The notes under the pieces are model-generated. The model was not told the origin of the DNA. It saw only the letters and a program-made list of their open reading frames with translations, and did not search any database. This document shows, one piece after another, positions 42,327 through 57,824 of a stretch of DNA of 64,000 nucleotides. The translations under genes were made by a program, and so were the position numbers. Origin of the DNA: Bostrychus sinensis (taxonomy: Eukaryota; Chordata; Actinopteri; Gobiiformes; Eleotridae); contig CM036257.1 in the NCBI GenBank assembly GCA_020698575.1, positions 15,949,520-16,013,519 of the forward strand, given 5' to 3'. The number at the start of each line of letters is the position of its first letter. Position 1 is the stretch's first letter.

Positions 42327-42347
42327 TTTTTTTTGGGGGGGGGGGGG
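42327..42347. repeat. T8-G13 homopolymer pair
   Basis: Thirteen G after a T-rich run; the reverse complement of the C/A tract 930 bp upstream. Confidence 0.9.
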
Positions 42348-45300
42348 TTGTGTGAGAATTTAAATACAGACTTCATGACTTGAAGTGTATTTTTTAGCTC
42401 TTTTCAGTATTTTATTTTTCTTTTAGTTGTGTATTTGAGCCGTGCATTAGGGACCTTAATCTCAACAAAGCTAAATCTAATAATATAGAGGACCTAAGTT
42501 ATTGCACTTTTATGACACAATAAAAAGTAAAGGTACAGTTGTATTAAATTAATTAAAACAGGCTTAATGCTCTTTCCTGTGTGACCCTGGTTAAGAAGTG
42601 CATTATGGACATTATCCAGTGTGTGTCTGGTACTAACTGTAATGACTGTATACAGCAGCAAAGTGGCTGGATGTATGTTTCTGAAGATGTTTGTGCAGAC
42701 AGGCTGCAGTTGTAGCTGTGTATGTATGACAAAGTTTTCAGCAGTTCACTGCTTTTCAAAGAGCTTTACTAGGGCACGCTTACCTTGACATTTTCCACAC
42801 AAAAAAGCCAAAATAACTGAAAAATTATATTTTTATCATAGATTTTGTGCACAAAAATATTTACTGTCATACATTATCTAAAAATCCTGGGGTCATATTC
42901 TATCACTTAGAACTGTTTGCTTCATAATGACAGCACAATATGATGTATATCAAATGTATAGCTTGTTATAAACATGTCCAGCAGATATGCTGACACCTGT
43001 AGTAGTGGCTGCAGTCGGGCAGTGCAGTGTCACATAAAGCTGTGCTTTGCTCTCTTGGTCTTCAGGGAAGGCTCTTAACCCTGGGGGACTTGCTCCACTA
43101 ACCACCTCAGGAGAGAGCTGGACACCAGTGGAGAGGGACATGCGAACTGCTATTTGATTCAATTAATAAAAGTAATTTAATTGCTTCTTTATCAATTAAA
43201 TGTCTATATGAACGCATTACAGTTTAGGTTCTACATGCAACAGCTCAGTAAACTAGATGACACTATGCATCACATTAAGAAAATTTTACAATCTTTTCTT
43301 AAAACAAAAGATCTACAGCAGGACAAACAGTATAAACTTTCTGCTGCTAGGAAATTGTTTCCACTTATTTTAATAATCCTATGAAGTTACTGAAATAGAC
43401 ACAATTGTTTATTTTTTGACTATGCTCAGCATAAAAAACTCATCAACAATAGCGCCCCACACTTCTGTTTAGATTTCTTCATAAATCATGAGCGCCTTTT
43501 CTGCTCACTGCATGTACTGCTCCCAAAGCTGGCCTTTACAAGAGGAATGCACACACTAACACACATGTGCAGCTCGTACAGATGAGGATGACCTGAGACC
43601 TAAATTTAGTGCAACACCTGTGTCTGTCACTAAAATCTGAATCTTATCAAGCTTTGTATCATAGACCACATTTATTTCTTTAATCTTCACTGTTGTAGAT
43701 GAAATACATTAACTGAAATAAATGTAACACTTCTTTGTGCAAGTATTAAGATAGATTAAATTTTATTTAAAAAGACGTGTACAGAGTAAAAACACTTTTG
43801 CCATGTTGTTGAGCGAGTCTGCTTAAGTGATAAATAAGTAAATGCTGTTGATTAAAACCATAAATTATATTAAAAAATGAATACACTTTTTCTAATTAGA
43901 ATGAATTGTGTTTGTGAAGTAATACTTAAACCCTAATCATATTGAGATAAAACATAGCAGAATTTGTTGTTGTATTCTACAATTTCTATTTAGCTCATCA
44001 AAGTTGTCCCATAAAAGAACCAATTGTATTGATTGCTTTAATTTTTGGGTACAGAGAGAAATCCTGGCCCTAAAATTATGAGTGGACGTTCACTGAGGAG
44101 CAGGCACTGTGGCGCTGTGTAAAAACATCTCACCAATACTTGGGTTTGTGACAACATTTTGGAGGAATCATCACCTAAAGGACCAAATGTGTCCGGTGTG
44201 CCATGATGTGGTTTTCGCTGTGCTTGTACTGACACTTTTATTGATGGCAAAAAGTCCCAATAGTCTGTGGCCCAGGTCTGTGGCAGGGTGGCACTATGTG
44301 GAGAAATAATAACAAGTCCTACTCTGCTCCTGAAAAAGACATATCCTTAAAGAGGCCTGTCAAAGACTCATCAGGATGTAGAAGGGCTGCTCAGTCTGAA
44401 TGTGGCGTTCATGGTCCCAGGACAACTTCCAGTGAGTTTGTTTTATTGATCAAATAAAATGAAGAGAATGCAGAGTGTCTAACCAGAGTGTGGGTCAGTC
44501 GCATGCTTAATTTAATAGGCCTCATCATAGCTCCGCGAGGTCTCACATTGTGAACTTAATTCCTCTTCACCACCTTCATTTGCATTGTGTCAATTGACCG
44601 GAGTGCTTACTGTATCATCTTGAGTCGCACTTGAAATTCAGCCCATGCCCTAATACCATTAGGCAAATGCAAAGTTGTGTCATTTACACATTTGGGAGAG
44701 CAGAGAGAGAAAAGCCAATTTGCACAGGACAAGAGTGGCTTGTGATTATCAGTGGACGTTATTACTGTGGAGAAGCAGACGTTTGAAGGTTATGTTTCTG
44801 GCCAGTAATTGAAATGCAAAATAACATTAGGATCGATGGCCATCTCTGTTTATTTATGAAATCAATATCGTAACTGTCCCTCATGAGTCCCCCTCTGATT
44901 CCCAATGACAGCTTAAGTCTCTCCTCATTTATTCTTTCTCCCCCATAACCTCGGTCCTGTGGCTCTTTTTAAAAGGCAGTTAGGGGTGTGTTTGACTTTG
45001 CGGCGGAGAGCAATTTCCTGGAGGTACTGGACGTGTATGTAGATGGGGGTTGATACTCCAGGTACGGCAGACATCATCCATGTGGGAAATCTATGCAATC
45101 TCCCTCTCCATGCCGGTGACATTGAAGAGGCCATATGCTGAAAGTTGTGAGGCAGAGAGTGAGACTGTGCCAGGGGGACCAAGTGCACTCAAACTCACTC
45201 AACTACTCTGAACTGGTGCTTTCCAAGTGTAAGAAGAGAAGGCATATTCACTCACTATGTACTATACTTACTATGTTTACAGCTGTATTTTCTATTGCAA

Positions 45301-45471
45301 AAATGTAATTGTGCTGATTCTGTAGTTTCTAGCCTATCAACCTCAAACCTCTCAACCAAAAAATACACAATACACAAATAATAATAGTAATAGAAATTGA
45401 TCATTTATATTTTTAAGAGCAAACAGTTGCCTATTTTACATAAAAATATATATTGCAAAAATTTTAAATTG

Positions 45472-45632
45472 GGGTTCCTCGGTGGGTCACCTGGTAGAGC
45501 ACATAGCCCATACGTAAGCGACCCTGGTTGGGATCCAGCTTGGGTCAGTTTGTTCTATATCTTCCCCTGTCTCATTCTGTTTTTCTTTCCACCAACTTCA
45601 CCTTCATTATCATGCAAAGGTTAAAAAGGTTG
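45472..45632 (+). repeat. tRNA-derived SINE fragment (second family)
   Basis: GGGTTCCTCGGTGGGTCACCTGGTAGAGCA in the head carries an A-box-like TGGGTCACCTGGTAG; GGTTGGGATCC is the B-box remnant, followed by a C/T-rich body (CTTCCCCTGTCTCATTCTG). The head closely resembles the GGTGGCTCAGTTGGTAGAGC-type SINE common in percomorphs. It is unrelated to the 33657 family. Boundaries are approximate. Confidence 0.7.
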
Positions 45633-48438
45633 TATTTTCTATAATAGCTGGACAAAGTGCAAGGCACAAAAATGTAACATTGCGAAATTTTGGTGTGTTT
45701 TCTATTGTGAGTGTGATATATAAATTCACATTTACCACTGTCTATTCTCTAACTGGGGAATATATATTTTGCCACGGAGTATAAATCACGCTTTAAAATG
45801 TTTCAAAAGCACTTTTTGATGACCTTCATTTGCACATGTCGTTGTTACTACTTAACACTTGGGCGACACACGCTAGCCCATTTTGCGGCTGGCATGAGCA
45901 TTCATTTCCCAGACACCCCGGCTGCACACTAACAGTATAATCTATGTGTCAGGCGGGAAGGGCCACTCAGTTTAAAGCTGATAGAGTTTGCCCCAAACAA
46001 GGACAGCCTATCATAGAAAGATTAATGAACTAATTTCATGCATGGCTCCTTGGCTCTGTCCTTCTGCGGCTGCTTCCATGTTCATGTGAGCTCAGCAACA
46101 TGATTTACGCCGCACTCATTGCTACAAGCTTAACCTCATGCTTAACAATAATATTTCCCCTTAGTGGGAAAATGCATAGTAAAGTATAAAGAGGTGGAAC
46201 GTTAACCCTTCATGTCCTGAGCCAAGGATAGTATGAGGTCATAGTGATTGCGTACGAAAACAAATATGCCTTTTTTTCTACGAGTGAGGTCTGGCTTTGC
46301 TGGTAATTTATAGCGCTGAAATTTTGGAGACGGGGAGGCATATTTCATGGTTTGAGAGGAGGTGGATGGATCCGGGATTTATGTTGGGAACGCAAGGGGG
46401 ATCTGCAACTGTGCCAGCGTCAGGACAGGTGCCAAAATACACATGTGCGCACACAAACATTCGGGATTTTAAGCTGCTGGCAGGACACCCTCATCGCCAT
46501 CACACTTTGGCTCAAAAAACTAAGTGTACAGCTTTGTATTTGAAACAGCCTTCTAGTGTATCAGTTCAGACAGTGGTTTCTAATGTACTGGATAGAAATC
46601 TGTTGCTGCGTCCACAGAGGACCGTCCCGAACAGAGAAGCCAGGTGACCTTCACGTCTGCCTGATGAGTCCTGCTTGTCGACTTGGTTTGTACCATTTTT
46701 CTGCACAGCGGAGCAAACACTGGCCCATTAGATATTGGGTGCAATGCGTTCGGTTGGTGTGTGTGTGTTGCCAGGGGAGTGCGGCAGGTTGAAAAGTTAG
46801 ACAGCGAAATCACGTCTCCTTATAATAAAAATTATGATACTATAAGGCTATTTCTGTCTGTGCGAATTGGTGGTTTTACCATTATTTCATTTGGACAGAT
46901 TTGAAAGCACCCATTAGAAATTTCCATTAAAGCTAACAAAAAACATCTCCCCAGCGTTAGTGTGTGCTAAGTGTGGAATGAACTACTTTTTACATATGCC
47001 ACAATGTACCAGTCCACAGGGAATCCCCTCTATCTGGCTGCAATGATGTATTAACTGTTGGCACACCGCTCTCTCTCCAATTCCCTCAGATGAACAGAAA
47101 TATATGTTACAATAGACTATAGGTTCGCCATAACAAGATTTAACACAAGTCCGCTGCATCTTTCATAAACCACAATACCCCCCAAATGAACATAATGTTG
47201 TATCGCTCCATCTCAAACTATGTTAACAGTCCTGGCTGATTAAAAATGCATAAGAAGCGTCTGGTTTATTTTTTCATGCCTCATCTGGAACAGGAAGGAA
47301 GCAGAGGATCAATAGATGTGATCTGGGCCCAGGGGTAGAGGCTATCTCCTGCTCCTCCTCCTTTGAGCTCCAGCGCTGCCCGTTAGCAGTTCACCAAAGG
47401 TCTCATGTTGTCCCGGCCTATGACTTCATTTTTCAAACAAACTATAGATTTCAAGGCAGAGAAGCATTAGAAATAGCTAGATTCAGACTTTCTTTGCCAT
47501 TTTTTGTATCTTCTATTTTTCAATGAGTGTATGCATATTTGATGTATGCATATATACAAATATAGGGCAGCCCAAGCTAAATATTTATTTTTTTGCCCCA
47601 AAACCAAAGCTTTGATTGAAGTGTGTGGACACTGTTTTAATAACATGTGCTAATACTCAGTTTTGGAACAGCTGTTTATGATCCGTAACTCACATCTTCC
47701 ATTACCTATTCCTGAAGTTTATAATGAAATGTGGGATTAGAGAACTTAATCCTGGGTCAGCACCTCTTCCTCCCCAACCTCTTACTTAAATCCAGCGTAA
47801 CCCTGCACCATCCACTGGCAAAGGAACCAGGACTATCGATTGGGTCATGTATTACCCATGATCTTCCATATGCTGAGTGTAACACCTCTCTGTCCATTAA
47901 CAGCCTTCTGAAGTTTCATTCATTCATTTACTTCTGGCAGACGACCAATTGTGGGCATTGTTTGCAAGATGTATAGGGCATCTGTTGACAAGCTCGTTAG
48001 TTACCATTTTGCCTGGGAGAAATAAGCCCTGTAGTATATCACTTGGCATTCCAGCACATTAATGGTTGTGTGTGTGTAACATAATCTATCAAACTCAGAT
48101 AAACCGGTTATGTGCAGGAGGAGTGCAGTTCATCACACAGTCTCTTGCACAGTGTTCCAGCGTCAGTGCAGGAGCAGCTTGTGACAATTATTTTATTATA
48201 CTGGTTCACTCTGATTTGCATTTATTCTAATGTAAGGTGCATTATTAGAAAGCCACTATTGTTGACAGTGAGCACCTATTTTTGGATGTTGTGATTTAAT
48301 GCCTGCCTGAATCTAAACCTTTTTAACTTGAAGTGTCCACAAAAGCCTCTATTGCTTTAAGCATTTAGAAGTCTTTAGTACAGACTATCTTTCCTAAGTG
48401 CAGCCCATGTCTAACAAACTCTGTTTGTGTGTGTCCAG

Positions 48439-48854
48439 GTTGTTAACCAGAATGCCAGCTGAGGATCGGCACCTCACCTCCAGCTGTGGTTCTTACGTTA
48501 AAACCGAGCCCTCCAGTCCCTCCTCGTCACTGGTGGACACCGGCAGTCACCACAGTCCTAGTGGTAACTCGGACGCTAGCGGCGGCTACATTAACGGCAG
48601 CAGTGGTCGCTCACACGCCCTGGACTCTCCACCCATGTACAACCCGAGCATGCTGGGAGCTGGAGGCGCTTGCTTGCGCCGATATGAGGAGTGTTCGGGC
48701 AGCGTGGTTGACGACTCGCCAATCAAGTGCGAGTACATGCTCAATGCCATCCCCAAGAGGCTGTGCCTGGTGTGTGGGGACATTGCCTCGGGCTACCACT
48801 ATGGCGTGGCCTCCTGTGAGGCCTGTAAAGCCTTCTTCAAAAGGACGATACAAG
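48439..48854 (+). CDS. esrrb: esrrb coding exon 2 (A/B region and first zinc finger)
   Basis: Encodes residues 17-155 and the first base of Gly156 of an estrogen-related receptor, an orphan nuclear receptor that binds TCAAGGTCA sites as a transcription factor. The acceptor is TGTGTGTCCAG|GTTG and the donor CAAG|GTATTT. Met22 begins MPAEDRHLTSSCGSYVKTEP. VKTEPSSP (residues 37-44) is the conserved phosphorylation-dependent sumoylation motif of ERRs. DSPIKCEYMLNAIPKRLC leads into zinc finger 1, with Cys126, Cys129, Cys143 and Cys146 and P-box EACKA. MLNAIPKRLC matches ERR-beta, where ERR-gamma has LNSMPKRLC. The reading frame stays open 92 codons into intron 2. Confidence 0.95.
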
Positions 48855-51769
<2,915 letters not shown>

Positions 51770-53174
51770 TAATTCAACTGCTGGTCCAATGCCCTTTTAT
51801 TTATTATTTAATACAAATTTACAACAAGTCTTATCAAAGCATTCAACAAAAAAATAGCCCTCTTTGACAAAGTACAGACAGTTGAGATGGCTCAGGGCTT
51901 AAGAAGTAAAACACTTAAATAGCAGTCTTTGAGCAGTAAAGGCAATCTTATGTGATTCATGTTGCACAAGTCATAAGTTGAGGCCACATTGTTATACACC
52001 AAAAATACAGTTTATTTTACTTTTGAATTTGAAATTTTGTAGGAAATGGTTTATTGATTGTTTAAATAGGATAGGGTTTAAATACTTTTATGAATAGACT
52101 TCTGATTTCCATTACTATTGGCTCTCCACCACCACCCACCTCTGTTAGCACCGCAAAATACTATCTCCTCATTGTTAAACATTGTATGAATGCATTACCA
52201 ATATTAATCGTCTTTTCACTTTGTTTTTTTTTTCTTTCTTTTCTTTTTCCTGCATTGTTTTTATGTGTAAGTAGACATGTACTTTGCTGGAATAGCAACT
52301 TTCTACAGTTAATTAATTATTTTTTATCTCAATTATTGATGCATTCCCATTCCTGATATACTGTTAAAATCACTTCATTATTTGTCACAACAGTAACAGG
52401 GCATTATGATAACTTTCTACATATAAGCTTCATTCAATATTGTGAGTGTAATAGGCTCTGATTGTGGGCTTTAGTGGTCAGTGATGAGAGCCGCTTGTGG
52501 CCTCAGGGAGACACATAGTGACATCACCAGCGTCTTCTCTTACCTCTCACAACACTGGCAAACCCTCTCAGCGCTTACCTCGGCCGGCGGTGCAGAAATT
52601 TGCTGAGTTGGATGTTCCTCCACAGCCCGCATCAGAACTGTAACAGTACACTTGAAAAGCACAGGCCGTTTCCCCAAGTCTCACATGTCCCCTGGGCTCT
52701 GGGTGTCTCTAGCACTTGCACGCTCCCTCTGTCTATCTTCCTTCCCCTCCTCTAGCCTGGCATATTGATCCGCTAAATGCTTTCCGAACATACCACCTCA
52801 CTTCCTGCATGTGTTGTTTCTCCTCCACCGAGACCTTAGGGAAAATCTGGCCGATAGATTTTTTTCTTATTTTTCAAAGGAAGGTTCTGTGTAGGTTAAG
52901 CGTGGTGAGTTAATCTTTTTTTTCCCCCATTTCTCACACTACTGCAGTCCTACTTCAAAATATCAGAATATTATGGAATATATAGAAATATTAGAATGTC
53001 AGAAAAGTTCTTTTGTTTTTGTTCAGTTCAAACTGAAATGCATATATTTTATAGACACACCGTTTTATAATATTTCACTGTGGTTGAACTATATCGATAT
53101 ACAGACTTTTTGAATTGAACTATTGAAATTCATTTTCCTGCTATACTATATACTTTACTATATACTATACTCCA

Positions 53175-53262
53175 GATAGCGATTAATCGATTGCTAATTT
53201 AGTTGATGCTTATTTCAATAATCGACTATGTCAGTTAATCCGATTACTTTTTGCAGCCCTAG
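53175..53262 (-). repeat. hAT-like transposon terminus
   Basis: Read on the minus strand: CTAGGGCTGCAAAAAGTAAT, then TCGATTATTG and GCAATCGATTAATCGC. GGGCTGCAAC plus repeated AATCGATTAATC is the familiar end of a high-copy fish hAT-like repeat. The opposite terminus was not found, so this is a fragment. Confidence 0.6.
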
Positions 53263-53707
53263 TCTTAACATAGGAATTGCATGTCACACAATATTAATGT
53301 ACATTGTGCTGTATCTAAAAGGATACTTGCATCCTGAGAACTTGTTTATAGGCCTCCACTGAAACACAAACACTCGTAATATTCTTTATATAAACTGTGG
53401 TCATGTCGTTTTGTTATCCTCTGCCAGCTCTACACTGAACATGTCTTGTAATAAGAAGCTAACAGCAATTAAATGTAATCTGTGCTGGTAACACAATATT
53501 TGAACATGATTAATAGAATACTCCCCATTCACTGCATACTAATGTATGTGACAATAAAAGGTCGGCACCTGAGATCCATTTTTAACACTCCTTTTTTACA
53601 AGCATCTTGATGTCTTCATCTCGTCCCACATACTCCACAATGAGGCTTTGACGCTTTGCCAGCCAAAGGTAAAGTTGCAACTTTAAGTGGATGCTTAAGG
53701 GAAAACA

Positions 53708-53808
53708 GTGTGTGTGTGTGTATGTGTGTGTATGTGTGTGTGTATGTGTGTGTGTGTGCGTGTGTGTGCGTGTGTGTCTGTGTGTCTGTGTGTGTGTCTG
53801 TGTGTGTG
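53708..53808. repeat. Compound (TG)n microsatellite
   Basis: 101 bp of TG with regular TATG, GCG and TCTG interruptions. Confidence 0.95.
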
Positions 53809-55413
53809 CCAGGCCGGGCTTTAGCCAGTGACACTCACGGCCACATCATTGTCAGACAGAGGTGGATTTCAGCACGGCAACCTCAGCCACCTGCTGCTCC
53901 CGGCCGATGTGCAGCACAGTAGGCCATTCTTCGAAAGTGATGGCATTCAATTAAAAGGAAAAGGGACATTTAATCGTTGCATAGTCCCGCTTCGTGGCCT
54001 CTAACTGACTCATGAAGGGCTTTGATCGCAGAATCAGTGGGGGGACAGCGGCTTGCCCCACTTCGTGTAATGAGATCACAGCAGAACAAGTGTCCAAAAG
54101 CCGGTCATGGAAAAGGAATCATCGCTACTGAAATATGAATGCAGGTGTCATGTACAAAGCTGCTCAGTCTTAAGGGTGGCTCCTAAAATAAGATGTCTGT
54201 TACATGCTTATGACATAATGGAAATTATAAGATGCGATGATTAGTCTTCTGGGTTTAGATGAAGGAAGAGATGCCTGAGAGTGAAAATAAATACCAGTCA
54301 CTGGGTGGGTTCAAATCTTATCTAAAAGCTAAAATTTCAATTAGGGTCTACTGTAGTTATAACAGGATATTTTTTTACATGTAATATCACCAAAAGTAAA
54401 AAATATATAAAATAAAATAGCAAAGAGTTGCAATAATGTTCAAAGCCTGGTACAAATGACTTTTGTTATTTTTGATGCATTGGTGACAGCAAGAGTGGTG
54501 TAACTTCTTCCTTTTATTCTTGTGTACTTTTCGGTTGTGTATGTGTAGACTTTGATTGACATTCATTTTCATACGTTATATTTGTTTGTCCCAAATTGTC
54601 ATTTCTGTAGTAAGTACTTTTGGATAGTAAATAGGAATTTCCTGATACCCTTTTTTTTTTCAGAGGAAGTACAAATACTTAAAGATGTGTACTCCCCTAG
54701 GTAATCATAGATTAGTGCTTTATAATTCTGAACCACTCACAGAGTTTGGTGGCATTTAGATTTTAATAATATTTTTTCAACTATCTTGTTTGAGAGAGCC
54801 TTTTTTTCTCCCTTTGACATTTTAGCAGAACATATTTTGGAAGGAAAAATCTATTAGCATTATAGCCTCTCTGGTCTGTAGGCTGTATTTGCAGTGGCTG
54901 TGCAGAACGAGCCGTGAGAAGTGATGTGATGAGTCTTAAGTAAAAGTATGTAATATTACCTCTGAGGCCGTTTAAGCTCCAAGCATGCCACTTTGAATTA
55001 TAAAATTATAAAGAGCCACCTGCCATCGTTCGACCGGGGCCATAACACCTGCTGCTCATCGCCTGCCTCCAGCATAGCTCACTCAGATGTAAGTGGGTTT
55101 GCAGTATGTAACAGAAACAGACATTTCCTCTCCTAAATTTGCAATGTTAAATCAAATTAGAGTGAAACATATTGTGTCTGGCAGACTTGTTTATGACAAC
55201 TGGCCTCACAGCAGTAATTAGCATGAGCTTGGTGGGCGCTAACAGAAGGCTGCTGCTGAGGAAAGAGGCCTTGCTTGGTGACCCCTTAAAAGTCCAACTG
55301 AGACTAATAAAAGGTCACGGGTCCGACGGAAAAACTCCCTCGTAATTGCAACCCGCGGAAGGTATGGTGTCAGCCACCATTGCCAGAAGCAAGTGCCTGC
55401 GGCTAATAGCAGC

Positions 55414-55824
55414 GCTAATAGCCCCTAGCATCACTCCACATTGTTAAATGATGCAAGAATTTAGGGAGTAATTAGGAATTTTAAATTTGTATAAGATGGC
55501 CCCTCTTTTACTTTTTCATTTTATATGCCACAATATAAAGACTTCATCAATACTCATCATCAATAGACATCATCATAATTGCAATTTTTTTCAACTACAA
55601 TTAGCAAGTGTTTTAATACCTGTCATTGTCATACTGCTAATACCACCTAGCATAACTGTTAAATGATACAAGAATTTAGGAAGTGTTTTGGAATTTTACA
55701 TTGCTAATAAAATTATTTTATTCCTTGACACCACTAAGTATTTTTAGGGTTTGTGAGTTATTGTCAATGTTAAAAGCCCCTAGCATCCAAATGATGCAAG
55801 AATTTAGGAAGATATTAGGAATTT
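55414..55824. repeat. Three diverged copies of a 50-70 bp motif
   Basis: Copies at 55414-55485, 55636-55698 and 55770-55824 share, in order, CTAGCAT, (GTT)AAATGATgCAAGAATTTAGG and AGGAATTT or a close variant. The first and third copies also share following sequence (ACTTTTTcATtTT, AAGACTT, TTGCAATTT). Spacing is about 222 and 134 bp. This looks like an old local duplication inside the intron. Confidence 0.75.
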
Positions 55825-56309
55825 CTTCTTTCACTTTTTAATGTTGGCTAACGTTATTAAGACTTAGGCAATTATCTTCATATTTGCAATTTATGTTTTC
55901 AACAAAGATAAGCATACAAGTCCATTAAACTTGTCCCAGTGTAAGCGCGATGTTTCTCTGGTGTATTCTTTGCTTGTGGGCTTTTTTTGACACTGCTGTA
56001 ATGTGGTGGGATGAATACAAGCTGCCAGACTATTTTGGCAACCTACACCGCTGTCTCGCCCTGGCCTGACCACAGATAGGGATCAGCAGTCTTTCCTGAG
56101 CGAACGTGGCTACTGGGGTAACGTTACAGCCTTATTTTCCTCCAGCCACATACACAAAAGATTAGTAAAGCCATATCCAATATCACAGACTGTCAGATCC
56201 CTTCCCAATCAATAGGCTCAGATCAGAACTCAATCCATACGCTACATTACATCATCACAATAGGATATAGAGTATATACAGTCATAGTTAGTTTTCGCTT
56301 GACTGCTGT

Positions 56310-56507
56310 TTACTCAAAGGCGGCCTGCTCTCTGACCTCTTGCAACTTGATTCTCTCTTGCACCACAAACTTGTCCATGTAGCGGCACATGTGTCGGGCT
56401 TGTTTGCATTTTAGGGTGTAAAAGAACCCAGCGTTGGCTACAGCTAAGTCTTTGCCCACCCAGATACTCCGCTGTTGCCTGTCCTCACTGTCTGGCAGGT
56501 GACACAT
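56310..56507 (-). other. Unrecognised 65-codon ORF, protein-like
   Basis: A minus-strand frame begins MCHLPDSEDRQQRSIWVGKD, continues ...NAGFFYTLKCKQARHMCRYM and ends KLQEVREQAAFE followed by TAA. Composition is more protein-like than other stray frames here: charged and helix-prone at the C terminus, five Cys/His-rich positions and mixed GC at third codon positions. Four further codons (HPCL) precede the Met up to an in-frame TAG. I do not recognise the family. It could be a small intronic gene, the last exon of an antisense gene, a retrocopy fragment or chance. No convincing acceptor or poly(A) signal was seen. Confidence 0.2.
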
Positions 56508-57423
56508 CAGACACGGATGCTAACATATGTTCCTCTCAAGATGGGGATTTAGCTGACCTCTTTACAACGCTCCGATACACGCATCTACTCCACTGCCAAC
56601 ATATTTTACGATCATACGTGACAAATGTATATCATCACTTACGAGTTACATGGGATCAAACCCTGAGATGAACTGAATAATTTGACCTACAAGGACAAAT
56701 CAAGCAGTTGCTATGTAAATACAAGGGGGAAACCTGAATCGACCCAGGCGTCCCAGTTGTGCAGATGTTTTTAATTACGTGGACATTTGTGGTCACTCTA
56801 ATGCACTCTATCCCCTTGTGGACACGCCATTCACAGTCATGAAAAGTGTAAAACATGATAGAGGGCGGGATGCCTGTGTGTTGTCACAGAGCAAGTTGTG
56901 CTCTGTCAGGTGCAGAGCAGGTGGGACGCCATCCTCCCACAACCCCTCTGCTCCTATCTTCTGTCCTGGCCCACCCAGAGTTTTGGTGAAGCTGTCTATT
57001 GGCTTTCGCCTTACACTCTCTACCCTCAGTGAAGACTCTGTGGAGGGGAAGGGTCCCCATGTCTCGACAGAGTGACTGTCTACTTGTGGTACACACTGAA
57101 TCCTTCTGATTTTTCCCAGCTAAAACAGAGTGTTCCTAATCTCCATTTGGCAGTGAAGCCGGCCAACCAATTTTAGCACATTCTGTAGAAAGAAGCGCCT
57201 CTGACAGGTGAGGGGCTCAGAATAGTTGCGTGAGAACCACTGAACACATGTTATTACATGTAGTATGTATCAAAGAGGATATATATGTTTGTAATATTTT
57301 ATGATTAGGCTTTTTGGCCTCAAACCTGTCCAGTATTAAGGTATTTTGTATTTTAAAAACATTTTTACTTTAAATCTTTCACAGAAACTATGTTTCTTGC
57401 GAGAGTTAATAAAGTCATTTTTA

Positions 57424-57553
57424 GCTCCGCCAAGACAGATGTTATGTTTTTGGTGGCGTTCATTTGTCTGTTTGTCTGTTTGTTTGTTTGTTTGTCTATT
57501 AGCAACATAACTCAAAAAATTATGGACAGATTGGCGGAGGTCTGCGCTCTCCG
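57424..57553. repeat. Short fish interspersed repeat with inverted ends
   Basis: It starts GCTCCGCCAAGACAGATG, continues through a TTTGTC/TTTG run and AACATAACTCAAAAAATTATGG, and ends TTGGCGGAGGTCTGCGCTCTCC. The CCGCCAAG/TTGGCGGAG ends are inverted. This head and tail are very common in teleost genomes; the copy appears internally deleted. Class not assigned. Confidence 0.6.
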
Positions 57554-57824
57554 AATTATTCTAGTTTACTATTGTATTTGTTCTTTAACACAATATAGTA
57601 AAGAATACATACACACTATATCTTAAATCCAGAAATGAGCATCTTACAACCAGATGTTTTTAGTAAAATGTCAATACAATGAAAGGCACAACATCCACTA
57701 TTCACAAATGCACTGTTGCGGTGTACATTTATGAAGATAACTATACAGTGTTGCCAGTCTACTGTGTATTATTGTGCATTACTCCATAATCTATTAAGGA
57801 CAGTGTATCATGACCACAAACAAA

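Larger units (their letters stand above)
41341..48438 (+). other. esrrb: esrrb intron 1
   Basis: 7.1-kb phase-2 intron. It opens 25 bases after the donor with C18-A13 and has a reverse-complementary T8-G13 at 42327-42347. GC-balanced candidate regulatory blocks lie at 44430-45140 and 45840-46150. A SINE fragment is at 45472-45632. Two ERRE-type motifs TGAAGGTCA (read as TGACCTTCA) lie at 45820-45828 and 46645-46653. No other exon was recognised. Confidence 0.75.

Noticed and set aside
45472..45560. tRNA gene
   Set aside because: A- and B-box-like sequences belong to a SINE head; no acceptor stem or cloverleaf can be formed.
56640..56700. Possible antisense micro-exon (TGTCCTTGTAG acceptor, GTAAGTGA donor)
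   Set aside because: Joining it to the 56310-56507 frame gives an immediate stop; phases do not fit.
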